Assembly (NCBI GenBank): GCA_007745635.1
Contig: CP036272.1
Coordinates: forward strand, 6,108,001 to 6,150,006
From: Stieleria bergensis
Lineage (GTDB): Bacteria; Planctomycetota; Planctomycetia; Pirellulales; Pirellulaceae
Direction of reading: 5' to 3'
DNA length: 42,006 nucleotides
The notes beneath the pieces were generated by a model, which worked only from the letters and a program-made list of their open reading frames with translations, did not search any database and was not told the origin of the DNA. Of the stretch, positions 34,904 through 42,006 are shown in pieces; positions within the stretch are counted from its first letter, which is position 1; each line of letters starts with the position of its first letter. The position numbers were made by a program, and so were the translations under genes.

Positions 34904-34976
34904 GGGGGTATAGCTCAGTTGGGAGAGCGCCTGCTTTGCACGCAGGAGGTCGTCGGTTCAAGTCCGTCTACCTCCA
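34904..34976 (+). tRNA. tRNA-Ala (anticodon TGC)
   Basis: A 73-nt cloverleaf: acceptor GGGGGTA/TACCTCC with one G-U pair, anticodon stem CCTGC/GCAGG, loop TTTGCAC (TGC at 34937-34939), T arm with GGTTCAAGTCC, discriminator A; CCA is not encoded. Confidence 0.97.
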
Positions 34977-35398
34977 CTTCGGCAATCGAAAATCCGGTGA
35001 TGGCAACCGCAGCCTGCGAGACGCACACGTGCGTCACCATGGTACCTGCGGATCCTTGTGCAGCCGGTCGTGACACAACCTTTATTCCTTCATCGCAGTG
35101 AATGCTGCGGCGATCGAGCAAGAGACTCATTGTCACGCCAGCCTCTCTCGTGGAGGCGAGCCAGGTTTTACCTGCAAATAAAGCAACAGCACTGCGGTCT
35201 GAACGACCAAATGCCGCGTTGTTTAAAAGCAGCTCCAACTCGGCTCACTGCGGTGAAAACCACGATACTAAGATTTCATGGTTTTCTTGAGAAGAACGGT
35301 TGACGCAAACAGCGACGACCACTATCTTCCCGCTCCCGTCAACGGTAACCGACTTTCGCAACGCTTTGCGAAGCTCGGCTGTCGTTGACAGCACCCCC

Positions 35399-35410
35399 GA
35401 TCTTTGACAA
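35399..35410 (+). promoter_or_regulatory. boxA-like antitermination element
   Basis: GATCTTTGACAA resembles the bacterial rRNA boxA (TGCTCTTTAACA), which recruits Nus factors to rRNA transcripts. Its place in the spacer before 23S matches the second boxA of classical operons. Confidence 0.5.
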
Positions 35411-35414
35411 TTTG

Positions 35415-35431
35415 GTTGTTTGGTAATTGGC
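35415..35431 (+). repeat. Left arm of 17-nt inverted repeat flanking 23S
   Basis: GTTGTTTGGTAATTGGC is the exact reverse complement of 38689-38705. Paired in the transcript, the arms would enclose 23S in a stem, as RNase III processing stems do. This arm is about 350 nt before the mature 5' end. Confidence 0.8.
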
Positions 35432-35778
35432 ATCAGTAATCAATAGATTTGCTGATCAGCTAGTGACTTCGGTTGCTTGCTGTGAAGGCAAATGATTGAC
35501 TACAAAGTTCTTAAAATAGCGTGCCAACAAGCTTTCTTCGGAAAGTCGAGCCTGAAACGAAGCGGCCACTTAACCGCTGAGCTTTGAGTTCACGTTGGCA
35601 TTTAGAATAGAGAAGTAAGCGAATCTGATAGGATTCTGTGTAATGATTGAGTCACGGCAGTGACTCGACCATGTGATATCGTTACGGTAATTGAATCGAT
35701 GACATCAAGGGCCACAGGGCAGGGCGGTGACTGAGTTTACTCGGTAGCAGCTCTGGACAGTGAGTTCGAGATATCGTT

Positions 35779-38625
<2,847 letters not shown>

Positions 38626-38688
38626 CGATATCACGCACTCATGGTTCTATTAGAACCGCTTGATCTCTATTTGCTAATTCAAAGAACC

Positions 38689-38705
38689 GCCAATTACCAA
38701 ACAAC
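38689..38705 (+). repeat. Right arm of 17-nt inverted repeat flanking 23S
   Basis: GCCAATTACCAAACAAC is the exact reverse complement of 35415-35431, located about 64 nt past the 23S 3' end and before 5S. Confidence 0.8.
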
Positions 38706-38751
38706 AAGTCAAATTTGGACTTGGTCTGTGCGAAAGATCGCGGCCAAGTTC

Positions 38752-38861
38752 TTATGGTGACCATATCGGAAAGGCTCCACCTGTTCCCATCCCGAACACA
38801 GCAGTTAAGCTTTCCGAGCCGATGATAGTGCCCACCAGTGCGAAAGTAGGTATCGCCATTT
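38752..38861 (+). rRNA. 5S ribosomal RNA
   Basis: About 110 nt. Contains the conserved CACCTGTTCCCATCCCGAACA, CAGTTAAGC, and GCCGATGATAGT segments; terminal stem ATGGTGA/TCGCCAT. Ends are approximate. Confidence 0.95.
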
Positions 38862-38862
38862 T

Positions 38863-38897
38863 TTAAAAAAGCCTCGCCAAGTGCGAGGCTTTTTTTA
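38863..38897 (+). terminator. Intrinsic terminator of the rRNA unit
   Basis: Stem GCCTCGC (38871-38877) / GCGAGGC (38883-38889) with 5-nt loop, preceded by an A run and followed by at least seven T, immediately after 5S. Confidence 0.93.
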
Positions 38898-39381
38898 TGC
38901 GCCGAGCTTCACCAGACGCATCAACCGTTTTAGCCTTCGCCTCGGGTCCCATCAGCAACACCTTCCCCCCTGCGAAAGCGCCAGCCGGGGAGTGTTTCTT
39001 TGCATCTGGCGTTGCCACGCCCCAGTCATCAACCCCCTCCCGCTTGCGGGAAGTCCGGCCGGTTTGCGACTGGTGGCGCCCTGATGATCATGCAAGTTTG
39101 CAAGGCGATGGCAACGATTGTTTCAAAGGCCGGCCGGGGAGGGTTTTGTTGTGGCTGCTTACAGTTGGCGTTGCCGACCGTTTCATCCTCACCTCGCTGA
39201 CGCTCGACTCTCCCGCCAGCGGGTGAGTGCAGTCAAAGCTCATCAGCCGTTTTGGCCTCGCCATCGGAAGATCCTTTGCGTTTGCTTCTCTGTCAAAACA
39301 TTGGAATGTTGAGCATGGTAAAATTGGGGTCGGGCCTCAAATCTTTTCTTCTTCGGTTCTTCCATCTCCCCAGCGAATTCC
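38898..39381. repeat. Intergenic region with degenerate repeats
   Basis: Two imperfect copies of a motif around CATCA[AG]CCGTTTT[AG]GCC occur at about 38918 and 39241, and GCCGGGGAG words at about 38980 and 39131. Small palindromes TCCCGCTTGCGGGA (39038-39051) and CCCGCCAGCGGG (39212-39223), the latter inside CTCACC...GGTGAG, resemble dispersed planctomycete intergenic palindromes. Open frames here are repeat artefacts. Confidence 0.5.
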
Positions 39382-41205
39382 ATGCTCCCTGCACCTACGT
39401 TTGTCATTTCGCTCCGGTTTTCGAAACGAATTATTGCGCCAATTTGTCTGGTGCTTGCCAGTTTATGGGTTTTTCATGCTTCGGAAGTCTCAGCAGAACT
39501 TTCGGTCCCTGATTTCATCAGTGACCACATGGTCTTGCAGCGGAACAGCGAAGCAAAAGTTTGGGGAACAGCTGCCCCGAGTTCTAAAGTTACTGCGTTC
39601 TTTAAAGGGCAGTCCTTCACCACGACCTCCAATCGGGAGGGCCAGTGGGCAATCGGTGTTGCAACGGGAGAAGCCGATTCAAAAGGGTCGGTTCTTAGGA
39701 TCGAATCGGGCGACCTTGGCATTGAAATCATGGACGTTCTGGTAGGCGAAGTTTGGTTTGCTTCAGGCCAGTCCAACATGGTTTTCACGATGAATCGTGT
39801 CCGTGAGTATTCGGATGTAATCGCAGAAGCAGATCATCCAGGGATACGCATGTTCAATGCCGATACGGTGACGGCCGTAGAACCGCAAAACAACATTGAT
39901 GGAGACTGGAGCATCTGCAGCCCTGAAACGGCTCCGCGATATTCCGCTGTCGCATTTTTCTTTGCCCAGCACCTGCACCAAGAGCTAGGCGTTCCGGTCG
40001 GCGTGATCAAATCCGCTTGGGGCGGGAAGCCGGTGGAGACCTTTACAAGCCGCGAGGCGCTGACGACTTTACCTGCGACCAGAAAACTAGTGGATGCAGC
40101 CGTCCAAGCGGACGCTGATTTCGATGAGACGCTTGCGATGAGCGGCTTTGAAAAACGGCTGGCAAGCTGGGGAAACGCCATGAGCAAGTGGCGACTAAAA
40201 CCTGCAGATTCACGAGGACGTGCACCTCGTCGACCGGCCGTTCCCAAGCGACCTCTTAATACCGAAGGTCAACCCGGTGTACTGTTTAACTCCATGATTC
40301 ATCCGTTCATTGGCTATACGATCAGGGGTGCCATCTGGTATCAGGGAGAAGGCAATGCGAAACCAGGTGCTGTCCCCTACGATCAGACACTCCCTTTGAT
40401 GATCAATGATTGGCGTCAGCGTTGGGGAAGCGAGTTTTCGTTTTATTTCGTTCAGCTAGCAAACTTTCGCCAGCCTAGCACCGAGCCAGGTAATAGCGAC
40501 CCTTGGCCTCTTCTTCAGGACCGGATGCGTCGAGTCTTGATGACAACGCCGAAAACGGGCATGGCGATCATCAACGATGTCGGCCAAGCAGACGACATTC
40601 ACCCCAAGAATAAGCATGATGTTGGCAAACGCTTAGCTCTTTGGGCCCTGGCCAAAGACTACGACAAATCCCTGGTGTATAGCGGTCCACTGCTGAAGAA
40701 CATTGAGTTTTCTGGCAACAGCGCAATCATCCACTTTGATCATGTTGGTGACGGGCTGAAAACTCGAGCCCCAGAGCAACCACTCTCTCGGTTTGAAATT
40801 GCGGGCAATGACAAGGTTTGGCACTGGGGAAATGCCAAGATCACAGGAACGAATACAGTGCTAGTCTCCTGCGAACACGTGCCCCGTCCTGTGGCTGTCA
40901 GGTATGCCTGGGCAGCCAATCCCAAGGGCGCAAACTTAGTCAATAGCGCTGAACTTCCCGCGTCCGTCTTTCGCACCGATCACTGGAACGATGTAATGGT
41001 CGCCGCCAACCAGGATAACGACGTGCGGACTAAAGCACTCGCGGATCGAAACCGACGTCGCGAACTGGCCAAACAAGTGCAGACCATCAAAGCGGAGGTT
41101 TTGGCTTCGCCACAAGGAAGTGACGAGCGGCAAGACTTGCTGAAGAAGCAACGACAACTCCTACAACAGTTCAAGGCACTTCTTCCTAAACAGCCGAACC
41201 AGTGA
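39382..41205 (+). CDS. Secreted sialate O-acetylesterase-like SGNH hydrolase
   Basis: A 607-residue exported esterase of the sialate O-acetylesterase (SASA) group. Signal peptide about 1-38 (core APICLVLASLWVF). An N-terminal beta-sandwich (about 45-120; D-H-M-V-L-Q-R and V-W-G-T-A-A-P are characteristic) precedes the SGNH domain with nucleophile Ser131 in A-S-G-Q-S-N-M and Asp404/His407 in A-D-D-I-H-P. W-Y-Q-G-E-G-N is another block. The C-terminus (about 545-607) is a charged, probably coiled helix (ELAKQVQTIKAEVL). Likely removes acetyl groups from polysaccharides; the natural substrate may not be sialic acid. The base composition seems more AT-rich than the left part of the window. Confidence 0.92.
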   Translation: MLPAPTFVISLRFSKRIIAPICLVLASLWVFHASEVSAELSVPDFISDHMVLQRNSEAKVWGTAAPSSKVTAFFKGQSFTTTSNREGQWAIGVATGEADSKGSVLRIESGDLGIEIMDVLVGEVWFASGQSNMVFTMNRVREYSDVIAEADHPGIRMFNADTVTAVEPQNNIDGDWSICSPETAPRYSAVAFFFAQHLHQELGVPVGVIKSAWGGKPVETFTSREALTTLPATRKLVDAAVQADADFDETLAMSGFEKRLASWGNAMSKWRLKPADSRGRAPRRPAVPKRPLNTEGQPGVLFNSMIHPFIGYTIRGAIWYQGEGNAKPGAVPYDQTLPLMINDWRQRWGSEFSFYFVQLANFRQPSTEPGNSDPWPLLQDRMRRVLMTTPKTGMAIINDVGQADDIHPKNKHDVGKRLALWALAKDYDKSLVYSGPLLKNIEFSGNSAIIHFDHVGDGLKTRAPEQPLSRFEIAGNDKVWHWGNAKITGTNTVLVSCEHVPRPVAVRYAWAANPKGANLVNSAELPASVFRTDHWNDVMVAANQDNDVRTKALADRNRRRELAKQVQTIKAEVLASPQGSDERQDLLKKQRQLLQQFKALLPKQPNQ

Positions 41206-41647
41206 TTGCTTTTTGGCACAACCGCGTCTTTCCCCATGCCCCGGGCGGTCTATCGTGTTCACGAAGCAAGAGTAGCTTTTTGAAGCATCGTTTTTGGACG
41301 ATGCAGTTTAAGCTTTTCGGCAATCGATCATTGCGATGGAGATGAACGCTAATTGGTGCAACAACTCAGGGAGATGCTCGGCGTTAGACGCACTGTGTTT
41401 TATTCGACTCAACTTGCTGGCGGAGAAACCAAGATCGCCTGAGCTCATGGCATATGGCGTGTGACATTTCCAGAACCCCCTGGCTGGTTCTGGACCATGT
41501 TGAGGTTCCCTTCCACCGAGCGGGAGAAGCTGTGATTTGCTAGCATTTTGAACAACTATTTTCGATGTTTACCTTGTCAACATGGCTGTGCCCTATTGAC
41601 CGCATAGGATTACAGGTACTTAATGAGGTGAACGCTTCTTTCAGGGT
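41206..41647 (+). other. 442-bp intergenic region with one hairpin
   Basis: The hairpin GCATCGT/ACGATGC (41285-41304) lies 80 bp past the esterase stop and could be a weak terminator; only a T-rich stretch (GTTTAAGCTTTT) follows. No gene was recognised. Confidence 0.4.
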
Positions 41648-41959
41648 GTGAAGATCCGCCCTTTGATTAAACGCATGGTACTGGCAGGTACGCGTGGCTT
41701 GGTCCTGCTGCTTTTCCTTAGGAACCTTGCGTTTATGTGTCGTGACCCTCGTTCAGAGGTGCTCGATCCTCATCAGGTCGAAGCGGTGCACCTCTATAAT
41801 CGGACCATTGATGGCCTTTATCTCTTAGGCAAAAATCCAGACACCGGCGAGGACTTTTCCTATCGCCAGGGCTGGCTGGTGGACAAAATTGTCTTGGTTC
41901 AACGGGAATTGGAATTTGCTAACCGGCGAGTAGTACAGGATGGCGGCTTCCTGCCGTGA
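41648..41959 (+). CDS. Hypothetical short protein near right edge
   Basis: A 103-codon frame beginning with GTG (an ATG lies at codon 10). A hydrophobic stretch (about 13-29, GLVLLLFLRNLAF) is followed by a polar region with HLYNRTIDGLYLLGKNPDTG and KIVLVQRELEFANRRV. I do not recognise a family. Composition is plausible for a gene and nothing better overlaps it, but there is no independent support; it could also be a remnant. Confidence 0.35.
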   Translation: MKIRPLIKRMVLAGTRGLVLLLFLRNLAFMCRDPRSEVLDPHQVEAVHLYNRTIDGLYLLGKNPDTGEDFSYRQGWLVDKIVLVQRELEFANRRVVQDGGFLP

Positions 41960-42006
41960 AGATCAGGCATCCTGCCCGAAGTTTTTTCGCATTGTGGAAA
42001 CATCGA

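Larger units (their letters stand above)
34977..35778 (+). other. 800-bp spacer between tRNA-Ala and 23S rRNA
   Basis: Transcribed spacer with several structural elements: inverted repeat GAAAACCA/TGGTTTTC (35257-35288), a boxA-like word (35399-35410), the left arm of a 17-nt inverted repeat (35415-35431), and hairpin GAGTCAC/GTGACTC (35649-35666). Short open frames here overlap tRNA-Ala or lack coding character. Confidence 0.6.

Noticed and set aside
34772..34976. tRNA genes as possible integration sites
   Set aside because: No integrase, no duplicated tRNA 3' end and no mobile genes are visible nearby.
34915..35238. 107-codon minus-strand frame over tRNA-Ala and the spacer
   Set aside because: It overlaps a clear tRNA gene on the other strand and has no coding character.
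38881..39226. Short frames after the 5S terminator
   Set aside because: They run through degenerate repeats and begin inside the terminator.

Overview
The window reads as a stretch of a planctomycete chromosome (Planctomycetota, closest in style to the Pirellulales/Rhodopirellula group). This is inferred from gene content: two secreted sulfatases, a large propeller-HEAT-cytochrome c protein of the type expanded in Planctomycetes, small planctomycete-type proteins, frequent GTG/TTG starts with 4-nt overlaps, few clear Shine-Dalgarno sequences, and a 23S-5S rRNA unit with no 16S gene next to it. No insertion sequence, integrase, prophage or CRISPR array is seen.

Layout. 0.1-6.5 kb (minus): sulfatase, alpha/beta-hydrolase esterase, dihydroorotate dehydrogenase (pyrD) and the cytochrome protein form a tightly coupled operon. 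6.8-8.3 kb (plus): a second, divergent sulfatase. 8.3-10.3 kb (minus): cytidine deaminase and pyrimidine-nucleoside phosphorylase, so pyrimidine synthesis and salvage genes lie close together. 10.5-14.2 kb (plus): two periplasmic proteases, an HtrA/Deg protein and a Prc/Tsp protease. 14.6-15.7 kb (minus): a small basic protein and an anti-sigma-like protein whose upstream region is a 17-bp tandem repeat array. 15.7-18.6 kb (minus): a four-gene fatty-acyl cluster (FabZ-like, ACP, second hotdog protein, KAS II).

19.3-25.2 kb: secreted cyclophilin (plus), then minus-strand proS, an adenosine-kinase-like PfkB kinase and a coupled pair of metallopeptidase and ATP-grasp ligase. 25.7-27.2 kb (plus): an MnmE-like GTPase without the usual C-terminus. 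27.3-29.8 kb (minus): RNase D coupled to a CPBP intramembrane protease, and a 75-residue conserved-looking protein. 30.1-34.1 kb: a TraB-like protein (plus), a DUF374 acyltransferase and a large TlpA-type thioredoxin protein with calcium-loop-like repeats (both minus).

34.5-38.9 kb (plus): candidate promoter, tRNA-Ile(GAT), tRNA-Ala(TGC), an 800-bp spacer with a boxA-like element, 23S, 5S and a strong terminator. A 17-nt perfect inverted repeat lies either side of 23S. 39.4-41.2 kb: secreted sialate O-acetylesterase-type enzyme, then a sparse right edge with one uncharacterised short reading frame.

The best candidates for new biology are the metallopeptidase/ATP-grasp pair, the MnmE-like GTPase lacking the catalytic C-terminal cysteine motif, the hotdog pair in which one member has Tyr in place of the catalytic His, the DHODH with family-2 form but Cys at the catalytic-base position, and the tandem repeat array before the anti-sigma-like gene. 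All calls come from reading the sequence; no database search was run.
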